DNA of 64,000 nucleotides from Triplophysa rosa (lineage: Eukaryota > Chordata > Actinopteri > Cypriniformes > Nemacheilidae): NCBI RefSeq assembly GCF_024868665.1, contig NC_079905.1:7728379-7792378 (forward strand), in the 5' to 3' direction. Under the pieces are notes generated by a model that had not been told where the DNA came from, searched no databases, and saw only the letters and a list, made by a program, of their open reading frames with translations. Shown in pieces: positions 51,551 to 63,489 of this stretch. Both the position numbers and the translations under genes were made by a program. Within the stretch, counting starts at the first letter, position 1. Each line of letters starts with the position of its first letter.

Positions 51551-51990
51551 GGCCCGATTCACATTTTGCGTCTTTTCCGCGCGAATATTCGTTATTTTAA
51601 ATGTAGATGCGCGGCAGGTGCGTGGAAATAGGGGGCGATGTGGTCGCGATGTGCATGCGGTGCGACGCGCTCTTTTTTTCAGGCGCGTCGGCGCCGCAAA
51701 ATCGCAACTTTTCAGAAAGCCGCAAGCGCACCGCAGGTCATGTGACAAGAACCAACCAGCCAATATAGACAAGCTCAATGAAAATGGAGACACAGATGAT
51801 CACAGCATAACTAAATCTAGTAGCAGAATTATTGCAAGGTATTTTCAGTGCATATAATCCATATATCTTTTGTTTATACCTCCTCGTCTCAACGGCTATC
51901 ATGGCCCATGGTTGCTTAGCGACGACAGACGGAGAAAAAAAGGAGAACGCAGTGCAGCTCGCGTTTTCTGCGCGAAATGTGAATCCAGCC
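51551..51990. mobile_element. GC-rich-ended MITE, possibly Harbinger-like
   Basis: GGCCCGATTCACATTTTGCG and the reverse complement of the right end, GGCTGGATTCACATTTCGCG, bound 440 bases whose ends are rich in CpG (GCGCG, GCGACG), unlike the surrounding AT-rich intron. Flanking trinucleotides are TTA and GTA, close to a TWA duplication but not identical. Confidence 0.7.
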
Positions 51991-52569
51991 GTAACAGACT
52001 CATAACAGTGCTTTTAAGTCTCATAAACTACAGCGGACTGGAAGGGGAATGAATGTGCCACTACAGCAGCAAGAGGGCAGAGGTTGGCGTCACAGCACCA
52101 GCCATAGTCGTTATCACTGACCTCACCGTTCATCATGTGACCCGGCCTCTGTAATTCACAGACCTCTGCATTTTACAACCCTGTGTCAACTAGAAGTTTG
52201 GGAGATATTCCATTCGACAATTATGTCTGGCACACAGATGGATGATTTAGTGGCTCTTTAAGCAAGTCTGGTGTTATGACTTTTTAAATGGGTAAAGCCG
52301 CTTTGTCACCTTCACCGCTTGACTGATGTGTGCTTTTATGATTCTGGGAAGAAGTGTTTCCTTTTACTTCTGGTGTTAAGTTGTGAAACCCATGCATGTT
52401 TATTTAGTTTTTTCTTATTTTCCTTTGTTAACGCAGACATGTTTTTATGGAATAATGTAAATCTTTTTTAATTCTGTCATCGGTTTAAGTCATGTGACCT
52501 TGAAAAATTACTAATCTAAAAACATTATGGGCTATCTGATCTGATGTGCAAAAATGAGCAATGATCCTG

Positions 52570-52790
52570 TACCACCAGGCAAAAGGTTGGACACACTTGA
52601 CTGACTTTACATTTGTCATGATCTTAAAGGACACTTTTTCTTTTTATCGAAAGCTGTGGGCTACAACATTTAATTTGTTGTAAATATAAATTGTGCTGAC
52701 CTATGAATTTCTTTATATCTAAGCACAAATTTAGAAAAAAAAATTGTAATTTTGGAAAAGAGTGGCTACTTTAAAGAGTTTTTTTTTACT
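52570..52790. repeat. dispersed repeat, copy 1
   Basis: It shares GGCAAAAGGTTGGACAC.CTTGA near its start and GTGGCTACTTTAAAGAG near its end with bases 63490-63750 (GGCAAAAGTTTGGACAC, GTGGCCACTTTAAAGAG), same order and orientation. It belongs to an AT-rich fish DNA repeat; superfamily not determined. Confidence 0.55.
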
Positions 52791-54098
52791 TTTTTATTAT
52801 TACATAATTTTTCACATATTAAAATAAAAGTAATGAGTATGCATGTCTAAACTTTTAACTGGTTTGTGTTTTTAAATGCTTTAAAAAAATACTAAAATAC
52901 AAATTACAGAAATAACAGAAAATGGAACATTTCTGACTTCTTAAAATTGGATGTCTTGAACATCACTCAGTATAGCTGCCCGGTTCACCCTCTCACATTT
53001 GCGCACTTTGCAAATAAACAAATCAATCTGCAAGACAACCAGTAAACTTTGCTGGCTTTAAACAGTGCTGTGATATTGATATAGACGTGACTACTCTTGG
53101 GTCAGATTTTTGAGTGCTGATATGGCTGACCTCAAATAATTCGGTATGACCCTCTGCTGGTGGGCAGCTGTGAGATGTAAGCCAATCCCCCAGGTGCAAC
53201 ACCACCAGGTTCCACACGGTCATACACTTGATAATACTTGGTTATACCAAACTCACTCATGTGTGAAATACATCTTTGAGACGAAGTGCAGGTGAAAGAA
53301 CTCACACTGTCTCCCCCCCAGTGGAGTTTTCTTTATTTTGTTGTTGTTTATACAAGAGACCGGGGCTAGTTGTCACGCTTATTTGAATATTAGGGTGGGT
53401 TTGTTTTTAAAAGGAAATTTCTGTAAAAACTATTTTGTTGTGTTTATGTTGACCCAGGTATAGAAAAATGTGATTGTTGTTTTTAGGTTTGGATGATTTT
53501 CACAAAGGTTATTCAGTAACGCTTTGATTGTATTTATAAACGCTAGTCAATGCATAAGATAAGATAACATTTACAGTAGGAACATATTTTTGCAACATTT
53601 ATTAATCTTTGTTAATTTTAGTTTAAAAAATATGATTGTTCATTGTTCGTTCATGTTAGCACATTAACCAATGCTAACATATTAGCATTAGCTTCGGCAT
53701 TACCTATTTAATTAGTTTTTTATTTTTATTGTTCCATCTGATTCCATTTGCCCTGAACAATATTTGTGTTGTCCTTAAAAACTTAAAGGCTAATAAAAAA
53801 ACAAGACCAGATTTTATTTCCTGTTTTTATAGCTGTAGCCTACCTCATCTGTTGTCTTTGGGTTGGAAGGTTTGTTTATGAATGGAAGTGGGAAATAACT
53901 ATATACCCACTAAAGCCCTTTTACTGTTTCCTCCAAGGTATTTTCACTTGAAGTTTGTGTTTGTGTAACATTGATTCTCCTTCCTCTGTTCCACACATGA
54001 CACTCTCTGGAACATGACAGAACCAAATCACCCCCAGAAGGCCAAATCTATGGTCTTATGTTTCTGCAGGCCACCAGAACAGCACCCATGGCCTTTCT

Positions 54099-55397
54099 GT
54101 ATGGGATTACTTATGTGTCAATAAAAATGAAAGCAAACTTTAAAAAACGAACAAAAATATACAATGAGAAAGAAAAAAAACACTTTGATAATGAAAACAA
54201 TAAACTCAATTGCAAGAATGTGACATGATTTTCAAATAAACTGCTATTTTTCTTAACAATTTTCTAAGTTTCGTTTTTGCAAATAATAGTTTTTCGTTTA
54301 CGCTTCTCAAGTTTTCGTTTGCCTTTCTGGCACAAATCTCACATGTGGGTGGGACTTTTGGCCACTTTACTCTCATTGGTTAGTGAGATTTGGATTGATA
54401 GCTCCCTGACCAGGAAGTCGATACTGAAGACAGTGCAGTGGATTAGAGAGCAATCTGCTTGCGGTTTTCTGTATTGTATTGTTTTAGTGTTTGTACTTAA
54501 ATTACTTTCTTATTTTTTTAGTATATTAGCAGGGTTGCCAACTTTCATGCACTTAAAATTAGGACACGCTTCCAGGCTCTATCACGCCGTAACAACAAGC
54601 CAACGAGCACATACAGGATAGCTAGCCATATTCACATGCAACTTTACGTGGGTTTAGAGGCCGTCAAGACAGCAGTCTATAATTTATAATTACAATGATA
54701 TCAGGAAAACGAGATGCCTAGTGAGTTTTTCATTTTTTGAGACAAAAAATATAAAGCACACAATGAACGATCTAAGTAAAGACAGAACTGCTACTGTACA
54801 GGAATAAAACTTTAGCCATTTTCTTTATTATCTGAATTACATTCATTTACTTGAGGGTGAGGAGGACGATGATGAGGAAGATGCTTGTATCCACACCGCG
54901 CATGACGTACCAACTTCAAATACTAATTACTAATATACTAACTAAATAAGAAAGTAGTTTTAAGTACAAACAATAAAGATAACAGCATGCAGATCGTTCT
55001 CTAAAATTCATTGCACTGTACTGTTTTCATTATCGACTTCCTTGTCAGGGAGCTATCAATCAAATACTCACTAGCCAATCAGCGTAAAGCGGCCATAAGT
55101 CCCGCCTACACGTGAGTTTTGTGCCAGAAAGGCGAACGAAAACTTGAGAAGCGTAAACGAAAACTCGGAAAGCGCAAATGAAAAATCTAGCAGTGAATTC
55201 AAAACTATTATTTGCAAAAATAAAACTTAGAAAATTGTTAAGAAAAATAGCAGTTTATTTCAAAATCATGTCACATTCTTGCAATTAAGTTTATTGTTTT
55301 CATTATCAAAGTGTTTTTTTTTTCATTCTCATTGTATATTTTTGTTCGTCTTTTTAAGTTTGCGTTCATTTTTATTGACACAAAAGTAATCCCATAC
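54099..55397. mobile_element. 1.3-kb transposon with very long (about 430-base) inverted arms
   Basis: GTATGGGATTACTT at the left matches the reverse complement of AAGTAATCCCATAC at the right. The arms keep pairing, with substitutions, to about 54530 and from about 54960, through blocks such as AAACTTGAGAAGCG and GATAGCTCCCTGAC. A 4-base direct repeat TTCT flanks both ends and may be the target duplication. The spacer of about 430 bases is non-coding. Long arms and a short spacer suggest a foldback-type element; the superfamily is not assigned. Confidence 0.82.
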
Positions 55398-55569
55398 TTC
55401 TGAAGGTGACTCCAGTAACTCTCACGCATTGGCCTACTTTGTCTCAGGAACATAAAAGCCTTCTGTTTAATTTGATGCCATACATTCGCTGCCTCTTAAA
55501 ACTGGATGGAAGTCAAACATTTAATCCACAGAGATGGATTTTAATGGAAGATACAGATTGAGAAATTAA

Positions 55570-55764
55570 AGGGGTAGTTCACCCCAAAATGAAAATTTTC
55601 TTCTTTTATTTACACTAATGTCATTTCAAACTTGTATGATCTTCTGCAGAACACACAGGTCGTTTGAAGAATGTTGGTAACCAAACAACATTGGCCTCAT
55701 TGATTGACATGAGGGTGAAAAAATTGATAAACTAGATTTTTTTTATTTTTAGGTGAATTATCCC
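55570..55764. mobile_element. TTAA MITE (AGGGATAGTTCACCC family)
   Basis: TTAA at 55566-55569, left end AGGGGTAGTTCACCCC and right end GGTGAATTATCCCT followed by a decayed TTAG. At 195 bases it is shorter than the other complete copies. Confidence 0.82.
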
Positions 55765-56862
55765 TTAGATGTCATTTTAAAGTCACAATTCAGATGTTTT
55801 GGCACACATTGAATCGCAACCAAAAGACACATCTATTGCTCGCAGTCTTTAAGCATTGTGTTACATGCCCCTCATATTCCATCCAATCACATATATCATG
55901 ATTTAGTTGTTTATTCTAGAAAGAAACTTGTATCATGATAACTTGCCTCATAGTTAAAGAATGCCCATTTCAATCTCGGGACTCCACACTCATTGCCAAG
56001 AAGAGATATAATTGTGTGATCCTAATTCCATATGACATGAAATTGCTGGCGGCTAAGGCAGAAACCGATTTAATTGTCTTAGCATTGTGTTGTTAACGGT
56101 CCATTTTAATTTGTAGTGGAAAAAATCTTCTTTTGTAGCACACAAATGTTTCCCTTTTCTTGTTTTATATGTTTTATTATCTATTTCACACGATGACATC
56201 ATATTTCGCTCTTAATAATTCTTGTCTCTGTCATAGATTGGAAGACTCCTCCGAACGTGCACTTACAACTGATTTCCTCAAACATTTCTTACATTTTCTT
56301 AACATTCTAAACGTCTTCATGCCAAGTGATTTGTTCAATGAGTTCGGTTCTCCTGAATACACGCAGCAGATTTAATGTAACAGCTAATACAGCAATAAAT
56401 ATGATGAAACCGTTCATTGAAATTCCATTCAGGTTTGCTTACAGCTCATTAAACTACAGCATGGTGACAATCTAGTCCTTGAGACTCAATTGAACAAGAC
56501 GTGTATGAAAGACTGGATCGTGACATGCCGCAGTTCTGTTAACATTTTGCTCCCTGTAGATCTTGCCACAGCATTTTCTTTCTTGTTCAGGCTAATAGAT
56601 TCAAGCAACGGGATCACTCATGGTGTGGTAAGTGGAGCAGCATGGCCCGCTGCAGTCCAGGAAAAAATGGAGCGGCGACTGGGTTGTCAATGTAGATTTG
56701 CACAAGTGTCCTGCAGTCAGAAATTATTCGTCACTGTGGGTGTAGCTTTTACTTGGTGGCATGTTTAAATGTGCATATAAACCAGTTGGACCTCATTGCT
56801 TATGCTTAGTTACCAATAGTTACAGTAATCCTATAAAGGCTGAATTTTTATTTTATTTTTAA

Positions 56863-57467
56863 TGGGACAGTTCACCCAAAAATAAAAGTTGTCAAAAATA
56901 AAACAAATGTCATCATTTATTCACCCTCAAGTTGTTTCAAATCTGTATAAATGTAATTGTTCTGATGAACACATTTTGAAGAATGTAGGAAAGCAAGCAG
57001 TTCTTGGCCACCATTGACTATACCATAGTAGGAAAAATTACAATAGTAGTCAAAAGTGCCTTAGAATTGTTTGCTTTCCTACATTCTTTAAAATGTCTTC
57101 TTTTGTGTTCAACAGAACAAAAAAATATAAAGCAATTTTAATAGTGGCCAAGAACTGTTTGGTTACAAGCATTCTTCCAAATATCTTTCTCTGTGTTCAT
57201 CAAAAAAAAGTCCAGCTAAATTTAGGTTTATTTTTCTCACCCCATTGGCAGATTTTTTTTCCTTTTTTTGACTTACTATATTCTAAATATCTTAGGTCAC
57301 TTTTCTTGTCAAGTAATTGTATATTGATGTAAGAAGTTTTATATATTTTTACTAAAAACAAGACAAAAAGGCTTAGTAAGAATGTCATTTTTGCAGTGAA
57401 TTTATACATATTTGGAACAACTTGAGCAAATGATGACAGAATTTTCATTACTGGGTGAACTGTTTCT
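56863..57467. mobile_element. TTAA MITE (same family), 605 bases
   Basis: TTAA at 56859-56862 and 57468-57471 bounds a long copy with TGGGACAGTTCACCC at the left and GGGTGAACTGTTTCT at the right. The pair TTTGCTTTCCTACATTC / GAATGTAGGAAAGCAA inside suggests a second, inner foldback unit or a composite copy. Confidence 0.82.
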
Positions 57468-58293
57468 TTAATAATTAAACGTTTCCTCAAGAAAAGTTTC
57501 TTCAAGAATTCTAACCAAACAGTCATGAGATCCAACTCCAGTTTTTATACAGCTATAGAAGGTCCTGTAGTTGTTTATGTAGGTTAAGGCAGCACTACAT
57601 TTCGTAGCCCATCTTCAAAAAGTCTAGCATTTGTTTCTGAACACCATCCAGAAGTGACGGATTTCTGCCAAAGCACCAAGGTTTGGAAATGTGACTGGCT
57701 GGCAACCCACAGTGAAGAACACAGAGATCTAATGATAAAATGCTTTGTCATATCTAATGCCCCGAATGTCAGCGGGCATCTCAGGGGGTTTAATCAACAT
57801 AAGTACTCTTTGTGCCGTATTTGTGAAGCTTGTTCTGGCCTTGTCATCTCTCCAGCAAGAAGATTAGAATAAAAGGGTTTATGATAAACCCAAGCGTCCC
57901 CTGCAGCTTGATATCTAAATCTCTTCCTCTCTGAACAAATGACCTACAGCTGCATCCACCTACCTTCAACACTGACTCCACAAGCGGTTGCTTTGTGCCT
58001 TTAGTTTAAAGCTAAGCCGCTCAAAGACGTCATGGAGTGAAGAACCTTAGATAAGAAATTCCTTTACAATGATGCCAACAAGGAAATATCCTTTCTTTAG
58101 GGTTGAATCTTGTTTTCCTCTACATGAGGTTTTTAGTTTGAGGAAGCCGTAACTATGATGTGTTTGATTGCCCGTGTGTCCTTGTGCTGCAGTGGTGTCA
58201 CCTTACGTTTTATTGGCCTCTTAAAAAAGTTGTCTAACTCTCGGCGTGCTCGGTGTTAAAATGTCTTTAGGACTGTTGGAGTTGTCAAGTTAA

Positions 58294-58620
58294 AGGGATA
58301 TTTCACTACCAAATCAAAATTTACCCATGTTTTACTCACCCTCAAGGTATCCTAACTGAATATGGTTTTCTTCTGGAAAAATAATCCATTTAGAGTTATA
58401 ATACCACGTATCATTTTGCTTCCAAGCGGTAGAATGGGAGTGAACGGGTGTTGATTTTTTGAAGCTCCAAAAAGTGCATCCATCGATCAAAGAACTGCTC
58501 GACACGGCTCCGTGGTCTTAACAAAGGTCTTCTGAAGCGAATCGATGCGTTTGTTTAAGAGAAATATACATTTTGACAGCGATATTAACGTTGATGTCTA
58601 GCTTCCGTCATCTCTCGAAT
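58294..58620. repeat. partial TTAA MITE-related repeat
   Basis: TTAA at 58290-58293 and AGGGATATTTCACTACCAAA start the copy, with TTTTACTCACCCTCAAGG following. The continuation (CTTCCAAGCGGTAGAATGGG and onward) is a distinct subfamily and the right boundary is uncertain. Confidence 0.6.
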
Positions 58621-58689
58621 GCGCTTGAACCAGGGGCTTGTTCTTCCGGCAAATGACGGTGACGAAATCTCCCGCCAGAGTAGACACTG

Positions 58690-58965
58690 GCTTACATTCT
58701 TTCTTTCATTGTTTTTTTCTGTCTGCCTGCTTGCCAGCCTGTCTTTCTTTCTGTCTTTCTTTCCGTCTGTCTTGCTTTTATTCTTTCTTTCAAAGTTTTT
58801 TTTCTGTCTGTCTGCCTGCCAGCCTATGGCGTGGCTCATGTTCCAGAATTAAAGCAGAAAAGCACTAAACAAGAGAAAAAATATTTTTAATTCTTTCTTT
58901 CTGCCTCTCTGTCTTTCTTTCATGGTTTCTTTCTGTCTGTCTGTCTGTCTTTCCCCAACCACTAA
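58690..58965. repeat. imperfect (TTTC)/(CTGT) microsatellite with a 138-base tandem duplication
   Basis: Pyrimidine-rich tetranucleotide tracts alternate with a unique segment. GTTCCAGAATTAAA recurs at about 58840 and 58978 (period 138), each copy followed by AAGCACTAAA. The tetranucleotide tracts are the hypervariable part. Confidence 0.8.
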
Positions 58966-59187
58966 GGCATGACCCTAGTTCCAGAATTAAAACTGACAAG
59001 CACTAAAAGAGAGCAAAATTGTTGCTTTAAAAACTTTTAATTGAGTCCAGCATAACATTTTCTAAATTCCCCTGCAATTGGCTGGAGGGGCCCGTTTTGC
59101 ACCCTGTATGTGATCAAATAAATAATAAACAATAACATTGTGGCAGCCTGTTGTATTTTTCTAACATGGTCTTTTTTCTTGTCACAG

Positions 59188-59343
59188 ATTGAGAACTACA
59201 TCAAAGAGAGCATGAAAACAGAGATGGTCCAGTTACAACAGAGTGCTGTTCATAACCACACAGCGGCAATGTTGGAGATGGGCACCAGTCTTTTATCCCA
59301 GACAGCGGAGCAGACACGCAAGTTAACCGATGTCGAGACGCAG
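59188..59343 (+). CDS. angpt1: angiopoietin-1, coding exon 2 (coiled coil)
   Basis: This exon encodes 52 residues of the parallel coiled coil that oligomerises the ligand. It begins IENYIKESMK and contains an NHT glycosylation sequon, then MGTSLLSQTAEQTRKLTDVE, which is nearly invariant in angiopoietins. It is preceded by a pyrimidine-rich tract and the acceptor TTGTCACAG, and ends at GAGACGCAG|GTACCT. Entry and exit are both phase 0, joining cleanly to LQK of exon 1 and VLNQTS of exon 3. The length of 156 bases is the one I recall for this exon in the family. The reading frame runs past the donor into intron 2 to a stop at 59410-59412, but the strong donor and the family alignment put the exon end at 59343. 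Confidence 0.95.
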
Positions 59344-59764
59344 GTACCTCCCTTCCAGCGTCCATTTCATGCCCCATTTAGTGAACCATTTTCCCCTTAT
59401 ATAACCCCTTAATACATTTTCTAACAGGCCAAGAAAAAAACCCCATGCCACACTAGACGTGCAATCTCTTTTAAGTACCTTGCTACTGTTTTTATTACTA
59501 AATGTCTTAAAGACATTTTTTAATGAGTCACAGCGGAATACAGCAAAGTTGCATTTTCCTGATTTGTCAAATAAGAGGTTGACTTAAGAGAATATCTGGT
59601 CTTAAGTGCTACCGTATGGCACCGCGATGCAGTGGTGCGCTCTATCCTATTTTATGTCTTTTCCTGTGGTAATGCTCAGATAGGTTTGACTTACTTAATG
59701 GTTTTAAGGTCTGTGTTTTTGCGGAAGGATTACTGTATTTTTACAGAAATGTTATCGTTTTCAG
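59344..59764 (+). other. angpt1: angpt1 intron 2
   Basis: A 421-base intron, GTACCT to TTTTCAG, between two phase-0 junctions. I see no repeat or other feature inside it. Confidence 0.93.
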
Positions 59765-59886
59765 GTTTTAAATCAGACATCACGGTTGGAAATTCAGCTT
59801 CTGGAGAATTCACTGTCCACCAACAAGCTGGAGAAACAACTCATGGTTCAGATCAATGAAATCAACAAGATCCATGACAAAAATGG
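59765..59886 (+). CDS. angpt1: angiopoietin-1, coding exon 3 (coiled coil)
   Basis: This short 122-base exon encodes about 41 residues of coiled coil. It opens VLNQTSRLEIQLLENSLST, with an NQT sequon, and ends EINKIHDKN plus two bases of the next codon. The acceptor is TTTTCAG|GTT and the donor AATGG|GTAAAC, giving phase 0 in and phase 2 out. Leu/Ile residues fall in heptad-like spacing as expected for the coiled coil. The exon is closed by stops when read without splicing, so simple ORF prediction would miss it. Family similarity is strong, and the length matches the value I recall for angiopoietin genes. Confidence 0.94.
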
Positions 59887-61520
59887 GTAAACTCCCCGAC
59901 CTCCCACCACAGCACACAACCGCACACCAATCTTTCCAAGCTACAAACTATTGATCATTTTTATTAGTTAAACCACAGTCAGGCAGTTGGATTACAACAC
60001 AGAAGCTACGTAAATGGATTGATCACCCAAAAATTACAATTCTATTATTTATTCATCCTCATGTCATTCAAAACTTGTATGGAATACAATTGAAGTCAAT
60101 GCACGCAAAAAAAATGGGGGGGGTTACAGTGACCCTGATTTAATTTCCCATTGTATTGCTGAATAATCGGCCAGGACAGATGTTTAAATCTAACATGCTT
60201 GTAATTCATAGGACAATAGGATCTTGCGCCAAAACCACAATACAGATCATTACACAAAATGATTTCCAATCCCTGACAACATGATGAGCTCTTAGTGTTC
60301 AACTTGGACTCACACAGAGCAGTGGGATGAAACCTGTGAGTGACGTCCACTGAACTCCCGTTAAACTTTGTCCCATGTGGAGACGAATAGCAAAAAGTCT
60401 TGTATGTTTGCATTGATTTTGCATTGCACAATTTTTGTAATTCTTTCAATTTTTTTCTAAATTGATTGGTCTGGTGCGACACATTATTTACTGTCAAAAC
60501 GAAGAGTTCAATTCCCAGTGTTTGCTGTGGTTGGAGTCCAGCTGATGTTAGAAAAAGTGGATAGACCTTCATATCTCTCTATTTAATAAAATATCTAAAG
60601 TATCAGATAGCTTGTGTTGTCATTACCTGCGTTGATATAGTTGCTGAACTTATATTATAGATTGTCTTCTATTTCTATCTTAAATGAATTTTGCATTCTT
60701 TTAAGATGTTTATGGGGATTGCATTTTGCTTTATTAAGCCAATGAATTCAGCCAAGCGTGCATCAGGTTTCCAAGATTCACTTTACAGATTTAAAACTCG
60801 GATCCATTTAAACAAAATCCCAAAAGCTATACTATAATGAACAGTGTGTGTGTTTGTTTGTATGGTGTGTAAGTTATGGAGATTGGCTACATACATACCT
60901 ATATTTATTTGAAACATAAATACAGTATTATCATGTTCTATTTCAGTCCAGGACCCAAATAAGATTTTTTTTACCTTGCGGTCCACACTTCCAAAAGCAT
61001 GCAATATGGTAATATATTGTATATTATGGAATTCTATATAATCTTAGACAATTTCTTTGCATTTTATGTATAAAACCATCTATTGTATATAGATAATTAT
61101 AATTAGGGAATAATTCTTTACAAATTTAGGAAACATTTCAGCCCAAACTTTTGTAAACGTGGGCAATCTTGCACACTCTCAAACTGTGAACCATTCACCA
61201 AAGTTACTATTTAATTAGAATTAAACTGTCACATAATTTATGATTTGATGCTTTCTGTATTTTTCAGGTTTTTCCAACTTCAAAAAATATTCCAGGCAGT
61301 ACTGTAACCACAGTAACAAGAGTTATTAAAAATAAATAAAAATCATTGCAATCCCATATAAATACCTTTCTAGGAACAATAATCGCAATAAATATGGCAT
61401 TTTGGCAAATATAATGGCATGCAAGTCGCATTTTATCATAACACAATAATTGAAAACATTGCCTTTGATTAATTACGTTTCCCATAATTTCAGCATCCTT
61501 TTTTTCTCATTGTTGCTCAG
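59887..61520 (+). other. angpt1: angpt1 intron 3
   Basis: A 1634-base phase-2 intron, GTAAAC to TTGCTCAG. It contains a left-arm fragment of the TTAA MITE family at about 60017-60100. The minus-strand 158-codon frame at 60096-60572 has no recognisable similarity. Confidence 0.92.
60017..60100. repeat. left-arm fragment of the TTAA MITE family
   Basis: GATCACCCAAAAATTACAA and TTATTCATCCTCATGTCATT match the left arm. No right arm follows. Confidence 0.65.
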
Positions 61521-61753
61521 GTTTCTGGAGCTGAAAATGCAGGAGTTGGAGGACAGGCACAGAGAGGAGCTGGAGGCTCTGCGGGAGGAGAAGAGCTCCC
61601 TGCAGGTTCTGGTTAGCAGACAGAGTTCAGTGATCCGCGAGCTGGAAGCTCAGCTGAGTCGAGCGACCGGTAACAGCACGGCCCTGCAGAAACAACAGCA
61701 AGACCTGATGGAGACCGTACGAAACCTGCTCGGCCTCTGCGCCAAGGATGGAG
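61521..61753 (+). CDS. angpt1: angiopoietin-1, coding exon 4 (end of coiled coil); gene continues past the window
   Basis: This 233-base exon encodes the C-terminal coiled coil. Its first base completes the glycine codon split by intron 3, then FLELKMQELEDRHREELEAL follows, with an LVSRQSSVIRELEAQLSRATG stretch, an NST sequon and LQKQQQDLMETVRNLLGLCAKDG. The cysteine in LGLCAKDG aligns with human Cys265, which is implicated in higher-order assembly of angiopoietin-1. The acceptor is TTGCTCAG|G and the donor GATGGAG|GTACAG, phase 1. The RATG...LC.K.G ending resembles angiopoietin-1 rather than angiopoietin-2. I found no fibrinogen-domain exon (no FRDCADV-like frame) between 61754 and 64000, so the receptor-binding half lies downstream of the window. 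Confidence 0.95.
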
Positions 61754-61810
61754 GTACAGCATGTAAGCACAAATAAATCTCTTTATTGTTTTCCTCTCTG
61801 AGTCTTTTAA

Positions 61811-61855
61811 GCTGCGTTGGATAAAAGTGTCTGTTAAATGACTAAATGTTAATGT
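61811..61855 (+). repeat. L2-type LINE 3' tail fragment
   Basis: GCTGCGTTGGATAAAAGTGT followed by CTGTTAAATGACTAAATGTT is the conserved fish L2 3' end, just 58 bases after angpt1 exon 4. Confidence 0.7.
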
Positions 61856-62619
61856 AACGCACAGATCAGTGTGTACTGACATTGAAAGAAATAAGACAAA
61901 ACTACAAATGTAGCAGTCTTTTGTTAAACAGTTCAGTGCAGAAATTGATGGGGAATTTGAACTAGATACAGCGTATTACATAACATGTGCGTTATCAATG
62001 AGAAAAGCCTTTTCCTGGTAGTTGGTAAGTATGCGTCTTTCTGGTTAAATGTCACATTTTCCTCCAGACGGTGTTGCGAACCTCAACGGATGAGGCTTAT
62101 CACGCTTCAGCACAGTGCTTGTGGTTAACAGTTGACTGAAATGTCAAACAACCCCTGATTGAGTTACAGGCCAGACCTTACGTTCTCCCAGTGCAGAGAT
62201 CAGGGATGGAGGGTTTCCTTCACACCAGCAGGAGTCAGTGTAGTGAACTCATTACCCTCGTTGCCTCCACCGCAGCCCCAGCGTGGCCCGTTGGCCTCAC
62301 GCCTGCCCTGTGTCTCTGTGGTCACAGAAAATTGACCTTGAATGTCTGAGATGGGACAGCACGGGTCATGATGGAAGCTCGGGCTTCTCTCGGGGATTGA
62401 GGACAGCGTGAGATCTACTTCCTGTTGTTTTCTTTTGGAGTGGCCCTTGACATGGCTCTACCTGTTTTGAGTTTACAGGATGAAATTCAGACAGTTTTGT
62501 GGGTGATTTGTCTTGATGATAAGACTGGAATAGTTTTCCAATCTGATTTATAAAAGTTAATGCTGTTTTGGTGCCAGTTCGACTGGGAGAGTAGGGCAGC
62601 AAAGTCTTATTTTGAATGT

Positions 62620-62735
62620 GGTTTTGTGTCCATACAATGGAAGTCAAGGGGGGCAATGTTGTTTGGTTATCGACATTCTTCAAAATATCTTATTTTGTGT
62701 TGTTTGGAATGGCATGAGAATGAGTAAATAATAAC
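62620..62735. repeat. right-half fragment of the TTAA MITE family
   Basis: CATACAATGGAAGTCAA, TTCTTCAAAATATCTTATTT and GAATGAGTAAATAATAACAT follow the internal and right-arm order of the family. Confidence 0.65.
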
Positions 62736-63489
62736 ATGTAATCCATTCAAGCTATAATTCAACGTTAAGCACGTATAGCTTCATATCCTTCACATCAATC
62801 ATTTTTTTGGCGGTACACTTTGCGGTGGGCCAAACTCAGACTTTTTTATTATAAACTTACTAAGTGCCAGTTCACATGCTTTACTTCCATGAGCCGACAA
62901 TAAATATTGTAGTACTGTGCATGTGGCTGAAAAATATCAGCATATTTGAACACCCCGCAGTTATCTTGGATTGAGACGTACAAATTTGTGCACGAGCCAG
63001 TCACTCCAAATGAAAGATGAGTTTTTATTCCAGCTTGGTTTTGGGCTATGATCTAGAACCTGAATAAAACATTACAAATGGTTTCTTTGAGAGTTTTAAT
63101 TGGCCGTATAAAATGCAGTTTAGTTCCACTGTGGTTTGGCTTATTTTTAAGGTGGGAAACGTAACATGATTTCTTGGTGTATATTATTAAATATAATTGT
63201 ACACAAAAGTGCACTTTACCAAACAAAGTATGATAAGAAAAGATAGAAGTGAAAACTCAGCAGCCTCAGCTATGTGGTTGGTCTTCTGTCCTGTGCAGCA
63301 GTGCCCAGCGCCAGTCTGAACTATAGAGGTCATTTTCATGACCTCTGACTGAATTTGTCAAAGCTAATGGCTCCTGTGGGGAACCTATCAAGGTAGCAAG
63401 AAAAGTCACTGTACTGTGGGTCTCTCAGGTTGTCTGTCCGGACAAAAACTATTTTTAAAGCAGTCTTCTACCAAAGCTCTAAACTGTCT

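Larger units (their letters stand above)
37227..59187 (+). other. angpt1: angpt1 intron 1 (about 22 kb)
   Basis: The intron runs from donor GTAATT to acceptor TTGTCACAG. It carries numerous transposable elements, listed separately, within AT-rich sequence. Open frames inside it, such as 37521-37916 (131 codons) and 47754-48137, show no recognisable domain or family, so I treat them as chance frames. First introns of developmental regulators often hold enhancers, but I cannot identify one from the sequence alone. Confidence 0.93.

Noticed and set aside
58585..58868. Lys/Arg-rich minus-strand and Phe/Ser/Leu-rich plus-strand frames
   Set aside because: Produced by the TTTC/CTGT microsatellite.
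60096..60572. 158-codon minus-strand frame in intron 3
   Set aside because: No recognisable motif, located between two angpt1 exons, no supporting signals.
36861..61753. Assignment to angiopoietin-2 or angiopoietin-4 instead of angiopoietin-1
   Set aside because: YTFILPE, NALQRD, the DFSNQK segment and the exon 4 ending with LC.K.G fit angiopoietin-1 best, from remembered family sequences.
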